Under the pieces are notes generated by a model. That model saw nothing but the letters and a program-made list of their open reading frames with translations, was not told the DNA's origin and ran no database searches. Position numbers and translations under genes: made by a program. 64,000 nucleotides of DNA from Thermotogaceae bacterium (GTDB lineage Bacteria; Thermotogota; Thermotogae; B21-G9; HyVt-16). Within the stretch, counting starts at the first letter, position 1. The number at the start of each line of letters is the position of its first letter. Positions 36,955 through 46,134 of this stretch are shown piece after piece. Where the stretch lies: contig JARRBB010000005.1 of assembly GCA_029981435.1 (NCBI GenBank), positions 1-64,000 on the forward strand, written 5' to 3'.

Positions 36955-37398
36955 ATGAGATTAGAAGATCTCAGACCAACACCTGGTTCAAGACAAAAGT
37001 CAAAGAGATTGGGAAGGGGTCATGCTTCAGGTTTAGGAAAAACAAGTGGAAAAGGTCATAAAGGTCAAAAAGCACGAAGCGGTGGAGGAGTAAGGATAGG
37101 ATTCGAAGGTGGTCAAACTCCAATATACAGAAGATTACCTATGAAAGGATTCAAAAACATAAATAAAAAGCACTACTGTGTATTGAACTTGAAATTCCTT
37201 GAAGAAAAATTCCAGCCGAATCAGGAAGTAACACCAGAATTACTCTTAAAAAAAGGCTATGTAAAGAAAATCATGGATGGTATAAAGATACTTGGTGATG
37301 GTGAACTTTCAAAACCTTTAATCATTAAGGCTCACGCATTCAGTAAAAAGGCAGTAGAAAAAATCGAAGCTGCTGGCGGAAGAATTGAGGTGATCTGA
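36955..37398 (+). CDS. rplO: 50S ribosomal protein L15
   Basis: Late assembly protein with a glycine/basic N-terminal tail, 147 residues. [20 protein letters not shown] and the [19 protein letters not shown] segment identify it. One base separates its stop from secY. Confidence 0.98.
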   Translation: MRLEDLRPTPGSRQKSKRLGRGHASGLGKTSGKGHKGQKARSGGGVRIGFEGGQTPIYRRLPMKGFKNINKKHYCVLNLKFLEEKFQPNQEVTPELLLKKGYVKKIMDGIKILGDGELSKPLIIKAHAFSKKAVEKIEAAGGRIEVI

Positions 37399-37399
37399 A

Positions 37400-38689
37400 G
37401 TGTGGAAGGCTCTGAGAAATGCCTTCAAAATACCTGAACTACGTGACAGAATAATATTCACACTCCTTGCGCTTATAGTTTTCAGGCTTGGTGTTTACAT
37501 ACCGATTCCTGGTATAAACATAAGGAGTTGGGCACAGTTTTTTGAATCATTCAGAACCGGTGCCGTTGGAGGACTTTTCAGTTTCTTTGATGTCTTTGTA
37601 GGTGGCGCCCTCAGTCAGTATTCTATATTCACGATGAGTGTTACACCTTATATAAATGCATCCATAATTTTACAGCTTTTAATGGCGGTTGTTCCAAAGC
37701 TCAAAGAAATAGCTCGTGAAGGAGAACAAGGAAGGAAAAAGTTGGCAAAATATACAAGATATTTAACCGTTTTACTCGGAGGTCTTCAGGCTTTCATGTT
37801 GTCGTTCGCAATAAGTAGAAACCCGCAACTTATTGCTCCAGGTGTATCGCCATTTGGGTTCGTACTTGTATCCACAGTAACTTTACTTGGTGGTACCATG
37901 TTCCTGCTGTGGCTTGGTGAAAGAATAACCGAAAAGGGTATAGGGAACGGAATTTCTGTTTTGATATTTGCAGGAATAGTCTCAAGATATCCACAGTACT
38001 TTGGCCAAGCACTTATTGGTGGCTTAAATGCTCTGGATTGGATATTCCTTATCGTGATCGTTCTTGCGGTTGTAGTTGGAATAATAATGGTACAGCAGGG
38101 TGAAAGAAGAATAACCATACAATATGCAAGAAGAATAAGTGGTAGAAGAGTGTACGGAGGCCAATCGACTTATATTCCTATTCGTGTGAATCAGGGTGGT
38201 GTTATCCCAATAATCTTCGCAAGTGCGATAATGGTTATCCCAAGTGCACTCGGTACTTTGACTAATTCACCAACTGTTCAATCACTTTTTGCTACAGGTT
38301 CTGTTCTTTATCTTGTACTTTATGCAGCATTGGTTTTCTTCTTTACATACTTCTACAGTATTGTCGTCTTTGATGTTCATGATGTATCTGAAAATATTAA
38401 AAGCTACGGCGGCTTTATACCTGGTATAAGACCAGGAAAAAGCACTGAAAACCATATTCAAAAGATATTGAACAGAGTAACTTTCATAGGCGCTTTGTTC
38501 CTCGTTATAATCGCTTTGCTCCCATACTTAATAAGAGGTGCTGTGGGTGTTAACATATGGCTTGGTGGTACCTCTGCCCTGATAGCCGTTGGTGTTGCTC
38601 TTGATGTTCTCCAACAAATTGAAACACATCTTATAATGAGACACTACGAAGGATTCGTTAAAAAAGGTCGACTCAGAGGAAGGAGGTAA
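37400..38689 (+). CDS. secY: Protein translocase subunit SecY
   Basis: Central channel of the Sec translocon, 429 residues with ten transmembrane helices. Plug and helix 2 region: GGALSQYSIFTMSVTPYINA; cytoplasmic loop 5: RRISGRRVYGGQSTYIPIRV with the conserved GGQ; C-terminal RHYEGFVKKGR. GTG start after GAGGTGATCTGAA. Sits between rplO and adk as in most bacterial spc operons. Confidence 0.97.
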   Translation: MWKALRNAFKIPELRDRIIFTLLALIVFRLGVYIPIPGINIRSWAQFFESFRTGAVGGLFSFFDVFVGGALSQYSIFTMSVTPYINASIILQLLMAVVPKLKEIAREGEQGRKKLAKYTRYLTVLLGGLQAFMLSFAISRNPQLIAPGVSPFGFVLVSTVTLLGGTMFLLWLGERITEKGIGNGISVLIFAGIVSRYPQYFGQALIGGLNALDWIFLIVIVLAVVVGIIMVQQGERRITIQYARRISGRRVYGGQSTYIPIRVNQGGVIPIIFASAIMVIPSALGTLTNSPTVQSLFATGSVLYLVLYAALVFFFTYFYSIVVFDVHDVSENIKSYGGFIPGIRPGKSTENHIQKILNRVTFIGALFLVIIALLPYLIRGAVGVNIWLGGTSALIAVGVALDVLQQIETHLIMRHYEGFVKKGRLRGRR

Positions 38690-38694
38690 TTTAG

Positions 38695-39345
38695 ATGAAT
38701 TTGCTCTTTATGGGACCTCCGGGGGCAGGAAAAGGCACCCAAGCCAAGAGAATAAGTCAGAAGTACAATATACCCCATATATCAACCGGTGATATGTTGA
38801 GAGAAGCCGTTGCAAAAGGTACGGAGCTTGGATTGAAAGTTAAGGAAGTAATGGAACGAGGCGAACTTGTATCTGATGAGCTCATAAACGAAATAGTTGA
38901 GGAAAGACTTTCACAGAAGGACTGCGATAACGGTTTCATACTGGATGGATATCCCAGAACACTCGTACAGGCACAGAGTCTTGATGAAATACTTAAAAAA
39001 CTCTCAAAAAAACTTGACAGAGTGATTTTTGTAGATGTCCCAGAGGAAAGGTTGGTTCTTAGGATAACCAGTAGAAGAGTTTGTCCAAAATGTGGAAGAG
39101 TTTACAACCTGATAAGTTTGAAGCCAAAAGTTGATGAACAATGTGATGATTGTGGCGTGAAATTACTTCAGAGGGATGATGATAAAGAAGAAACAGTTCG
39201 TCAGAGATATAAAGTTTACATGGAATCCACTCAACCTTTAATAAATTATTACAAAGAAAAGGGTATACTTGAAGTTGTTGATGGAGACAGAGATATCGAT
39301 GTTATCACAAAGGATATATTAAACATTCTGGAGGAATTGGTTTGA
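38695..39345 (+). CDS. adk: Adenylate kinase
   Basis: Interconverts ATP plus AMP and 2 ADP. 216 residues. P-loop [18 protein letters not shown]-binding [11 protein letters not shown] and [10 protein letters not shown] are intact. The long LID domain has four cysteines (RVCPKCGR and QCDDCG), the zinc-finger LID typical of Gram-positive and thermophile enzymes. Overlaps map by 4 bases. Confidence 0.97.
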   Translation: MNLLFMGPPGAGKGTQAKRISQKYNIPHISTGDMLREAVAKGTELGLKVKEVMERGELVSDELINEIVEERLSQKDCDNGFILDGYPRTLVQAQSLDEILKKLSKKLDRVIFVDVPEERLVLRITSRRVCPKCGRVYNLISLKPKVDEQCDDCGVKLLQRDDDKEETVRQRYKVYMESTQPLINYYKEKGILEVVDGDRDIDVITKDILNILEELV

Positions 39346-40109
39346 TAATCCTTAAAAGGTTATATGAAATAAAGAAGATGGCTCTTGCAGGCAGGATTCT
39401 TGGGGAGCTTTTTGAAATATTACCTGATAGACTAAAAGAAGGAGTCAGTACTTTTGAAATTGATAAGTTTATAGAAGAATTTATATTTAAAAATGGTGCC
39501 AGACCTGCTTTTAAAGGGTATGAAGGCTACAGTTTTTCAAGTTGTATATCCATAAATAATGAAATTATTCATGGACTTCCTTCTAAAAACAAGATCATCA
39601 AGTCAGGAGATATTGTTTCTATAGACGTGGGAACCGTCGTTGATGGTTATTATGGTGATGCTGCAAGAACATACATAGTTGGCACACCGAAAAATTTTCT
39701 TGACGAAAAACTTGTTGAGGTGACCTTTGAGGCACTTGAGATGGGTATAAAAAATGCTGTGGTTGGAAAAAATATAGGAGATGTTTCTTATTCCATTCAA
39801 AATCATGTTGAAACAAATGGTTTTTCAGTGGTTAGAGACTTCGTTGGTCATGGAGTTGGTAGAAAACTTCATGAAGATCCTCAAGTGCCCAATTATGGAA
39901 CTCCAGGTACTGGTGCAAAAATAATGAATGGTATGACATTGGCATTGGAACCAATGGTTTGTCAGGGAGACTGGAGAATTGACATATTAAGCGATGGCTG
40001 GACTGTTGTAACACTCGACGGGAAAAACGCAGCACATTTTGAAGATACAATTGCTATCGTTGATGGTCAGCCTCTTATACTGACGAGGATTGAAGGGGGC
40101 TTTTCATGA
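39342..40109 (+). CDS. map: Methionine aminopeptidase, type I
   Basis: Removes the initiator methionine; 255 residues. Metal-binding residues lie in [19 protein letters not shown], the [14 protein letters not shown] histidine segment, LALEPMV and the final HFEDTIAI. The start is TTG 8 bases after GGAGG, overlapping the adk stop. An ATG overlap of 4 bases links it to infA. Confidence 0.96.
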   Translation: MIILKRLYEIKKMALAGRILGELFEILPDRLKEGVSTFEIDKFIEEFIFKNGARPAFKGYEGYSFSSCISINNEIIHGLPSKNKIIKSGDIVSIDVGTVVDGYYGDAARTYIVGTPKNFLDEKLVEVTFEALEMGIKNAVVGKNIGDVSYSIQNHVETNGFSVVRDFVGHGVGRKLHEDPQVPNYGTPGTGAKIMNGMTLALEPMVCQGDWRIDILSDGWTVVTLDGKNAAHFEDTIAIVDGQPLILTRIEGGFS

Positions 40110-40354
40110 AGAAAGAAGAAACTATAAAACTTGAAGGAAAGATAGTTGAAGCGCTTCCAAATGCTATGTTCAGAGTTGAACTTGATAATGGTTTTAAAAT
40201 TCTGGCTCATGTTTCTGGCAAAATGCGAAAGAACTTTATAAGACTCGTCTTAGGAGACAGGGTTGTAGTAGAATTATCACCCTATGATTTGACAAGAGGA
40301 AGGATAATATATAGAAAAAAAGCTGGTAGGAGGGAAGAAGACAATGAAAGTTAG
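40106..40354 (+). CDS. infA: Translation initiation factor IF-1
   Basis: OB-fold protein of 82 residues that blocks the A site during initiation. [39 protein letters not shown] and [12 protein letters not shown] are conserved. Ends in a short RREEDNES tail that overlaps rpmJ by 11 bases. Confidence 0.95.
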   Translation: MKKEETIKLEGKIVEALPNAMFRVELDNGFKILAHVSGKMRKNFIRLVLGDRVVVELSPYDLTRGRIIYRKKAGRREEDNES

Positions 40355-40460
40355 AGCTTCTGTTAAAAGAAGATGTGAATATTGTAAAGTTATAAAGAGA
40401 AAAGGGCGTGTTAGAATTCTTTGCTCAAGGAATCCAAAACATAATCAGAGACAAGGTTAA
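40344..40460 (+). CDS. rpmJ: 50S ribosomal protein L36
   Basis: 38-residue protein, [20 protein letters not shown] and onwards. Zinc ligands Cys11, Cys14, Cys27 and His33 are all present. The ATG at 40344 lies within the end of infA, after TAGGAGGGAAGAAGAC. Easily missed because of its size. Confidence 0.95.
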   Translation: MKVRASVKRRCEYCKVIKRKGRVRILCSRNPKHNQRQG

Positions 40461-40482
40461 GATTCTAAGGAGGGATATTTGA

Positions 40483-40854
40483 ATGGCTCGTATTGTTGGT
40501 GTAGAGTTACCTAATCAAAAGAAGTTGTTTATTGCCTTGACTTATATATATGGTATAGGTAGAACAAGAGCAAATGAAATACTACAAGCAACCGGAATAG
40601 ACCCAGATAAAAGGGTAAAAGATCTTACTGAAGAAGAAATAAGTAAAATAACTCAGTTCATAAATGAGAACTACAAAATAGAAGGTGAACTGAGACAGGA
40701 GGTTCAGAGAAACATAAAAAGATTGATAGACATAGGTTGTTATAGAGGTGTTCGTCACAGGCTTGGTTTACCTGTTAGAGGTCAGAGAACCAGAACAAAT
40801 GCAAGAACCAGAAAAGGTCCAAGACCAGGTATAGGTTCTAAAAAGAAGAAATAA
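40483..40854 (+). CDS. rpsM: 30S ribosomal protein S13
   Basis: 30S head protein contacting tRNA and the 50S subunit, 123 residues. [20 protein letters not shown] start and [20 protein letters not shown] are diagnostic. First gene of the alpha part; GGAGGG binding site. Confidence 0.98.
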   Translation: MARIVGVELPNQKKLFIALTYIYGIGRTRANEILQATGIDPDKRVKDLTEEEISKITQFINENYKIEGELRQEVQRNIKRLIDIGCYRGVRHRLGLPVRGQRTRTNARTRKGPRPGIGSKKKK

Positions 40855-40874
40855 GCGGGAGGTGCTTTTAATAA

Positions 40875-41273
40875 ATGGCTAAAAAAGCTTCAAGAGGTAG
40901 AGGGACTGCTAAGAAGAAGAGATTGACCACTGACCGTGGAGTAGCACACATAAAATCTACATTTAACAACACTATAATAACCATAACTGATCCAGATGGA
41001 AACACGATAGCCTGGGCAAGTGCTGGAACGGTTGGATTTTCTGGAACTAAAAAGGGGACACCTTACGCAGCACAACTTGCCGCAGATAAAGTTGCAAAGG
41101 AAGTCTTGAAAATGGGATTGAAGAAACTCAACGTAGAGGTTAAAGGCCCTGGATCAGGTAGAGAAGCAGCTATAAGAACGTTACAGGCTGCCGGTTTGGA
41201 AGTTCAACAAATTAAAGATGTCACTCCAATACCACACAACGGTTGTAGACCAAGAAAAAGAAGAAGAGTTTAA
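40875..41273 (+). CDS. rpsK: 30S ribosomal protein S11
   Basis: Platform protein at the mRNA exit, 132 residues. [20 protein letters not shown] and the C-terminal [16 protein letters not shown] are conserved. Confidence 0.98.
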   Translation: MAKKASRGRGTAKKKRLTTDRGVAHIKSTFNNTIITITDPDGNTIAWASAGTVGFSGTKKGTPYAAQLAADKVAKEVLKMGLKKLNVEVKGPGSGREAAIRTLQAAGLEVQQIKDVTPIPHNGCRPRKRRRV

Positions 41274-41291
41274 TACGAGGAGGGAAATAAC

Positions 41292-41918
41292 GTGGCTAGA
41301 TATACCGGGTCAGTTTGTAGGCTTTGCAGACGCGAAGGAGTAAAACTTTATTTAAAAGGCCAAAGATGTTATAGTGAAAAATGTGCTTTTGATAAAAGAC
41401 CATTTGTTCCCGGACAACATGGTTCTGCAAGACAGAAGATGACTCAGTACGCTTTACAATTGAGAGCAAAACAGACTATGAAAAGAATATATGGAGTTCT
41501 TGAAAGACAATTCAGAAACTATTTTGCTGAAGCAGTTAAAACAAAAGGTGTTACAGGCGAAAGACTCGTTAAGATAGTTGAATCACGGCTTGATAATGTC
41601 GTTTACAGAATGGGTTTTGCTTTCAGCAGAAGACAGGCAAGACAACTTGTAAATCACGGACACGTTTATGTTAATGGTAAAAAAGTTACCATACCATCTT
41701 ATAGGTTGAGAGAAGGAGATATCATAGAGATAAAAGAAAAGAGTAGAAACATACCTTTTGTAAAAGAAGCTGCTGAATCATCAAGAGAAAGAATAACTCC
41801 AAAATGGCTTGAAGTAGATTATGATAACTTCAGAGGTACGTTCTTGAGAACGCCTGAGATCGATGAAATCGAATTGCCTGCAGATGTTCAGGCGATAGTT
41901 GAATTGTACTCCAAGTGA
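41292..41918 (+). CDS. rpsD: 30S ribosomal protein S4
   Basis: Primary 16S-binding protein and, in E. coli, repressor of the alpha operon; 208 residues. GTG start after GAGGAGGGAAATAAC. The N-terminal CRLCRREG and [11 protein letters not shown] cysteines form a zinc site. S4 domain: [21 protein letters not shown] 50-base gap with a hairpin follows before rpoA. Confidence 0.98.
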   Translation: MARYTGSVCRLCRREGVKLYLKGQRCYSEKCAFDKRPFVPGQHGSARQKMTQYALQLRAKQTMKRIYGVLERQFRNYFAEAVKTKGVTGERLVKIVESRLDNVVYRMGFAFSRRQARQLVNHGHVYVNGKKVTIPSYRLREGDIIEIKEKSRNIPFVKEAAESSRERITPKWLEVDYDNFRGTFLRTPEIDEIELPADVQAIVELYSK

Positions 41919-41931
41919 TACTATTAACTCC

Positions 41932-41968
41932 AAGGAGGTGAACCTGGTCATTTTGGCCGGGGTTGTTC
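41932..41968 (+). promoter_or_regulatory. GC-rich hairpin between ribosome binding site and start codon of rpoA
   Basis: AAGGAGGTGA (41932-41941) matches the anti-Shine-Dalgarno over ten bases, but the ATG lies 30 bases downstream. Between them CCTGGTC (41943-41949) pairs with GGCCGGG (41955-41961), seven pairs including two G-U, around the loop ATTTT. With the hairpin closed, GGAGG is 11 bases from ATG (4 before the stem, 7 after). This is the same arithmetic as at rplE. Confidence 0.7.
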
Positions 41969-42997
41969 ATGATAGAATATGTAATGCCGAAGAAATTGAT
42001 AGTCGAGGAAGAGAGAGAAGACGGTGAGTTTTATTATGCACGTTTTTCTCTTTCGCCTCTTGAGAAAGGTTATTCAATAACTTTAGGAAATGCTTTGAGA
42101 AGAGTTTTATTATCTTCCATACCTTCTCTGGCAATAACAAAAGTCAAAATACTTGACAAGTATCATGAATACGATACTATAGAGGGAGTAAAGGAAGATA
42201 TAGTTGAAATATTATTGAATCTGAAAAAGGTACAGTTGAGAGTCACAACTTCTGAAATTGATAAAATCAATCGTCTTGTTGTTGAAAAAAGAGGTCCTGG
42301 CGATTTGCTTGCAGGTGATATCAAATGTCCTATTGGTATTGAGGTGGCCAACCCTGAACTTAAAATAGCCACACTCAATGAAGATGCAAATGTTTACATG
42401 GAATTATTTGCAGAATTAGGGAAAGGTTATGTCCCTGTTGCAGAGCGCGAAGAGGAAACTGATATACAAATCATACCGATAGACGGTATTTTCAGTCCCG
42501 TTATGAAAGTGAATTTTCTGACCGAAAACGTTAGGGTTGGTAAAAGGACAGATTATGATAAACTCATTTTGGAAGTCTGGACTAAAAAGTCTGTAAAACC
42601 TTCTGAAGCTTTGAAAAGAGCATGTAACATACTCATAGAGCATTTCAATGTGATAGAAAGAAGTTTAGGAAACGTTCTAGAATTTGGAAAAGAACAGTTC
42701 GTAGAGGTTGACAAGACTAATTATGGATTTGAAGAAGAAATTGAAGAAATCGAAGATTACGAGGAAGAACTTGATGAAAAAATAGACGAAGAGATATTCT
42801 TAAAACCAATAGAAGAGTTAGAACTGTCTGTAAGATCTCTGAATTGTTTGAAAAGAGATAAAATAGAAACAATTGGAGACCTTTTAAACAGAACAGAAGA
42901 CGAACTTTTGAGGATACGGAATTTTGGTAAGAAATCGCTGGATGAAGTTAAGGAAAAACTTCAAGAAAAGTTCGGATTAACTCTTAGAGAGAAATAA
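41969..42997 (+). CDS. rpoA: RNA polymerase alpha subunit
   Basis: 342 residues. The N-terminal dimerisation domain includes [22 protein letters not shown] very acidic linker ([21 protein letters not shown]) leads to the C-terminal DNA-binding domain with [20 protein letters not shown] and [15 protein letters not shown]. The ATG at 41969 is used, giving [10 protein letters not shown]; the in-frame TTG at 41963 would overlap no better binding site, and the ATG at 41984 lacks one. Confidence 0.96.
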   Translation: MIEYVMPKKLIVEEEREDGEFYYARFSLSPLEKGYSITLGNALRRVLLSSIPSLAITKVKILDKYHEYDTIEGVKEDIVEILLNLKKVQLRVTTSEIDKINRLVVEKRGPGDLLAGDIKCPIGIEVANPELKIATLNEDANVYMELFAELGKGYVPVAEREEETDIQIIPIDGIFSPVMKVNFLTENVRVGKRTDYDKLILEVWTKKSVKPSEALKRACNILIEHFNVIERSLGNVLEFGKEQFVEVDKTNYGFEEEIEEIEDYEEELDEKIDEEIFLKPIEELELSVRSLNCLKRDKIETIGDLLNRTEDELLRIRNFGKKSLDEVKEKLQEKFGLTLREK

Positions 42998-43018
42998 AAA
43001 ATATTAGGAGGGTCTGTA

Positions 43019-43384
43019 ATGAGACATAGAGTAAAAAACAAAACTCTTAATAAATACGCAAGTCATAGAATCGCAATGTTGAGAAACATAGCACGTGAGG
43101 TCTTCGAACATGGTACTATAATCACAACTGCTCCAAAAGCCAAAGCCGCAAGAGTACTAATTGAAAAAATAATCACGAAAGCTAAAAGAGGAGATATTTG
43201 GTCAAGAAGGCTGATCGATAGAGAACTTCATGACAGGCGTCTCACAAACAAAGTTGTAGATGAGATAGCACCAAAGTTCAATGATAGAAATGGTGGCTAC
43301 ACAAGGATTCTAAAACTTGGTCAGAGAAGAGGCGACGGAGCCGAGATGGTTTTATTACAACTTGTTAAGACTGAAGAGGAGTAG
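43019..43384 (+). CDS. rplQ: 50S ribosomal protein L17
   Basis: Exit-tunnel rim protein, 121 residues, last ribosomal gene here. [20 protein letters not shown] and [20 protein letters not shown] are conserved. GGAGGG binding site. Confidence 0.98.
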   Translation: MRHRVKNKTLNKYASHRIAMLRNIAREVFEHGTIITTAPKAKAARVLIEKIITKAKRGDIWSRRLIDRELHDRRLTNKVVDEIAPKFNDRNGGYTRILKLGQRRGDGAEMVLLQLVKTEEE

Positions 43385-43395
43385 ATCCAGATCAA

Positions 43396-43647
43396 TTGGA
43401 AAGAGTTTTGATTTTCTTCTTAATGGTCAATCTTCTTGGGTTTTTAGGGGGCTTCTTTGGAAAAAACGGTAAATATAAAGTCATAAACTCTTTCAACGAG
43501 TACCTTTTTTCGTTGGGGGGAGGGGCGTTTGGTTTTTTGCTATCCCTTTTCATTTTAAAAAAATTCCCTTCCTTTAAAAGTTTGATTTTGATGATAGTCA
43601 CGAATTTTGCAATTTATGCTTCATTGTTAGCAATAAATGTAAAATAA
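43396..43647 (+). CDS. Small membrane protein between rplQ and rho
   Basis: 83 residues that I do not recognise. Two or three hydrophobic helices (about residues 4-22, 38-55 and 62-80) and basic ends. The start is a TTG, with GAGGAG of the rplQ 3' end about 13 bases upstream, which is a long spacing; a later start is possible. Co-directional and 11 bases after rplQ. It could be an AtpI-like or holin-like small protein, but nothing supports a specific role. Confidence 0.55.
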   Translation: MERVLIFFLMVNLLGFLGGFFGKNGKYKVINSFNEYLFSLGGGAFGFLLSLFILKKFPSFKSLILMIVTNFAIYASLLAINVK

Positions 43648-43713
43648 CTTCTAATTTCAGTCGCAATAACAGCTTTTAGTATTGTTGCTGATACAAACAT
43701 GGGAGGTGTCAAT

Positions 43714-45078
43714 TTGAGCAAAGAGAAAAATGTTGAGGATTTGAACAATCAAGAAGTTTCCTCAGAGAAAGATAATTTCAACGATACCAAAAAGAATAGA
43801 AGAGACGAAATAAGAGAAATGGAATTGGATATAAGAAAGTTACAGGATATGAAAATAAAAGATCTTTACAAACTTGCAAGGAAACTTGGCATATCGAATT
43901 ACACTTCTCTGAGAAAAAAAGATTTGATTTTTAGTATTCTGGATGCTCAGGCAAGAGAATATGGATATTTCTTCGAAGAAGGCGTGCTCGATATTCATCC
44001 TGATGGATACGGTTTCCTGAGAAGTGATAATCTTCTTCCCGGCAATAACGACATTTATGTTTCCCAATCGCAAATTAAAAAATTCAATCTCAACACAGGA
44101 GACGTCATCTCAGGACAGGTAAGACCTCCTAAAGAAGGCGAGAAATATTACGCTCTTTTACGAATAGAAGCTATAAATTACAAACCGCCATCGTATGCTT
44201 CTGAAAGAATAAACTTTGAAAATCTCACACCGATTTATCCGAACGTTCAGTACGTACTCGAAACTGATCCGAACATTTTGAGTACCAGAATCATCGATTT
44301 GTTCGCTCCAATAGGTAAAGGTCAAAGAGGTCTGATAGTTGCACCTCCAAAGACAGGTAAAACAACCCTTTTAAAAGAAATTGCAAACGGTATAGCAAAA
44401 AACTATCCAGACACTCAAAGAATAGTGCTTCTAATCGACGAAAGACCTGAAGAAGTGACTGATATGAAAAGATCTGTAGATGCACAGGTTATAGCTGCAC
44501 CTTTTGACATGCCACCAGAAAAACAGATCAAAGTTGCAGAATTGACCCTTGAAATGGCCAAAAGACTTGTAGAGTTCGGCTATGACGTTGTAATTTTGCT
44601 TGATAGTTTAACAAGACTCGCAAGAGTCTATAATGTTTACGTCCCACCAAGTGGTAAGCTCTTGTCTGGTGGTGTTGATCCCTCAGCATTGTTTAAACCA
44701 AAGCACTTTTTTGGAGCAGCCAGAAACGTTGAAGAAGGTGGTAGTCTCACAATAATAGCCACCGCACTTGTTGAAACAGGGAGTAAAATGGATGAAGTAA
44801 TCTTTGAAGAGTTCAAAGGCACTGGAAACATGGAACTCGTTCTTTCAAGGTTACTCGCAAATAAACGTATTTTCCCTGCTGTAAATTTGAACCTTTCAGG
44901 AACAAGAAAAGAAGAATTGCTGCTAGACGAGAATACTTTGAGGAAAGTCTGGATTCTCAGAAGAATGCTTTCTACTCTCGATGAAGAAGAAGGATTGAAC
45001 CTGATCTTTAGAAAGTTAAAAGAAACGAAAAGTAATGAAGAATTTCTCGCTCTGATAGATATGGAAAAAGCGAAATAA
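43714..45078 (+). CDS. rho: Transcription termination factor Rho
   Basis: Hexameric RNA helicase ending transcription, 454 residues. An acidic/basic N-terminal extension precedes the Rho N domain (KIKDLYKLARKLGISNYTSL) and the cold-shock-like RNA-binding domain (GVLDIHPDGYGFLR). The ATPase core has Walker A APPKTGKTTLL, Walker B VVILLDSLTRLAR, and the Q/R loops (GGSLTIIATALVETGSKMD). The TTG at 43714 lies 6 bases after GGGAGGTG; an ATG at 43699 sits in front of that binding site. The 66-base gap upstream shows no clear promoter. Confidence 0.95.
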   Translation: MSKEKNVEDLNNQEVSSEKDNFNDTKKNRRDEIREMELDIRKLQDMKIKDLYKLARKLGISNYTSLRKKDLIFSILDAQAREYGYFFEEGVLDIHPDGYGFLRSDNLLPGNNDIYVSQSQIKKFNLNTGDVISGQVRPPKEGEKYYALLRIEAINYKPPSYASERINFENLTPIYPNVQYVLETDPNILSTRIIDLFAPIGKGQRGLIVAPPKTGKTTLLKEIANGIAKNYPDTQRIVLLIDERPEEVTDMKRSVDAQVIAAPFDMPPEKQIKVAELTLEMAKRLVEFGYDVVILLDSLTRLARVYNVYVPPSGKLLSGGVDPSALFKPKHFFGAARNVEEGGSLTIIATALVETGSKMDEVIFEEFKGTGNMELVLSRLLANKRIFPAVNLNLSGTRKEELLLDENTLRKVWILRRMLSTLDEEEGLNLIFRKLKETKSNEEFLALIDMEKAK

Positions 45079-45131
45079 ATTAAAAATCTTCATCATATTT
45101 TTTCTTATCTTCTTTCAAAGAAGGTGATACT

Positions 45132-46121
45132 TTGCCTGCTAACCTGCCACCAGAATATAAAAGGACAGAAGAAAGACTAAAAGAAGCCAAAACAGTTGAA
45201 GAAAAAATAGAGATAATTGAAAGACTCATATCTTTGCTTCCTCGTCATAAAGGTACTGATAAACTTTTTGCAGATCTTAAGAGAAGGCTCTCAAAACTTA
45301 AAGATATTGCAGAGCAAGAAAGAAAAAAGAAGACAAAAGGTTACGATCCTTTTTTGATAGAAAAGGCCGGGGCTGGTCAAGTTATGATAGTCGGACCTCC
45401 CAACTCTGGGAAGTCCTCTATACTTGCAACACTGACAAATGCAAATCCTCAAATCGCTGATTTCCCTTTTTCAACTACCAAACCACTTCCAGGGATGATG
45501 GATTTTGAAGATATTCAGATTCAGCTCATAGATTTACCCCCAATAATCGAATCTCATGTAGATCCTTTGATGGTGAACGCGATAAAACGTGCCGATGGAG
45601 CAATAATAGTGGCCGATTTATCAAATGACGGTGTTCTTGAAGATACTGACATGGTCATTAAAAAACTCGAAGAAAAAAAAGCAGTTCTTTCATGGGATAA
45701 ACCTGAAGAACTTGATGTTGGTCGTGATTGGATCAGAAGTTTTATCGTAGCCAATAAAGAGGATTTTGAAGATTCTAATGAACGTCTTGAAATACTTAAA
45801 GAATTTTATTCTTCAAGATTCCCAATTCTATCTTTTTCAGCTTTAACTAAAACTGGGATTGAAGATTTAAAAAATAAAATTTTCGAGATGCTGAGTGTGA
45901 TACGTGTTTACAGTAAACCACCTGGTAAGCCTCCAGATTTCGATAAACCATTCATTCTAAAGAAAGGAAGTACAGTTAAGGACTTAGCAGCAGAAATCCA
46001 CAAAGATTTTGCTGAAAGATTAAAAGGGGCCAAACTGTGGAACATCGAAGAAAAAACGTATATAATGGTTGAAAGAGATTATGAAATTAAGGATAAAGAT
46101 GTGATAGAAATAATCGTATAA
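45132..46121 (+). CDS. TGS-domain GTPase of the Obg/DRG group
   Basis: 329 residues. N-terminal helical segment (NLPPEYKRTEERLKEA), then G1 GPPNSGKSS near residue 87, a switch region FPFSTTKPLPGMM, G4 ANKED, and a C-terminal TGS domain (about 268-329, FILKKGSTVKDLAAEIHKDF). The G3 site reads IDLPP instead of the usual DxPG. Such proteins are usually ribosome-associated. TTG start after AAGGTGAT. Related to DRG but not classical Obg or YchF. Confidence 0.85.
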   Translation: MPANLPPEYKRTEERLKEAKTVEEKIEIIERLISLLPRHKGTDKLFADLKRRLSKLKDIAEQERKKKTKGYDPFLIEKAGAGQVMIVGPPNSGKSSILATLTNANPQIADFPFSTTKPLPGMMDFEDIQIQLIDLPPIIESHVDPLMVNAIKRADGAIIVADLSNDGVLEDTDMVIKKLEEKKAVLSWDKPEELDVGRDWIRSFIVANKEDFEDSNERLEILKEFYSSRFPILSFSALTKTGIEDLKNKIFEMLSVIRVYSKPPGKPPDFDKPFILKKGSTVKDLAAEIHKDFAERLKGAKLWNIEEKTYIMVERDYEIKDKDVIEIIV

Positions 46122-46134
46122 TGGGGGTATATCG

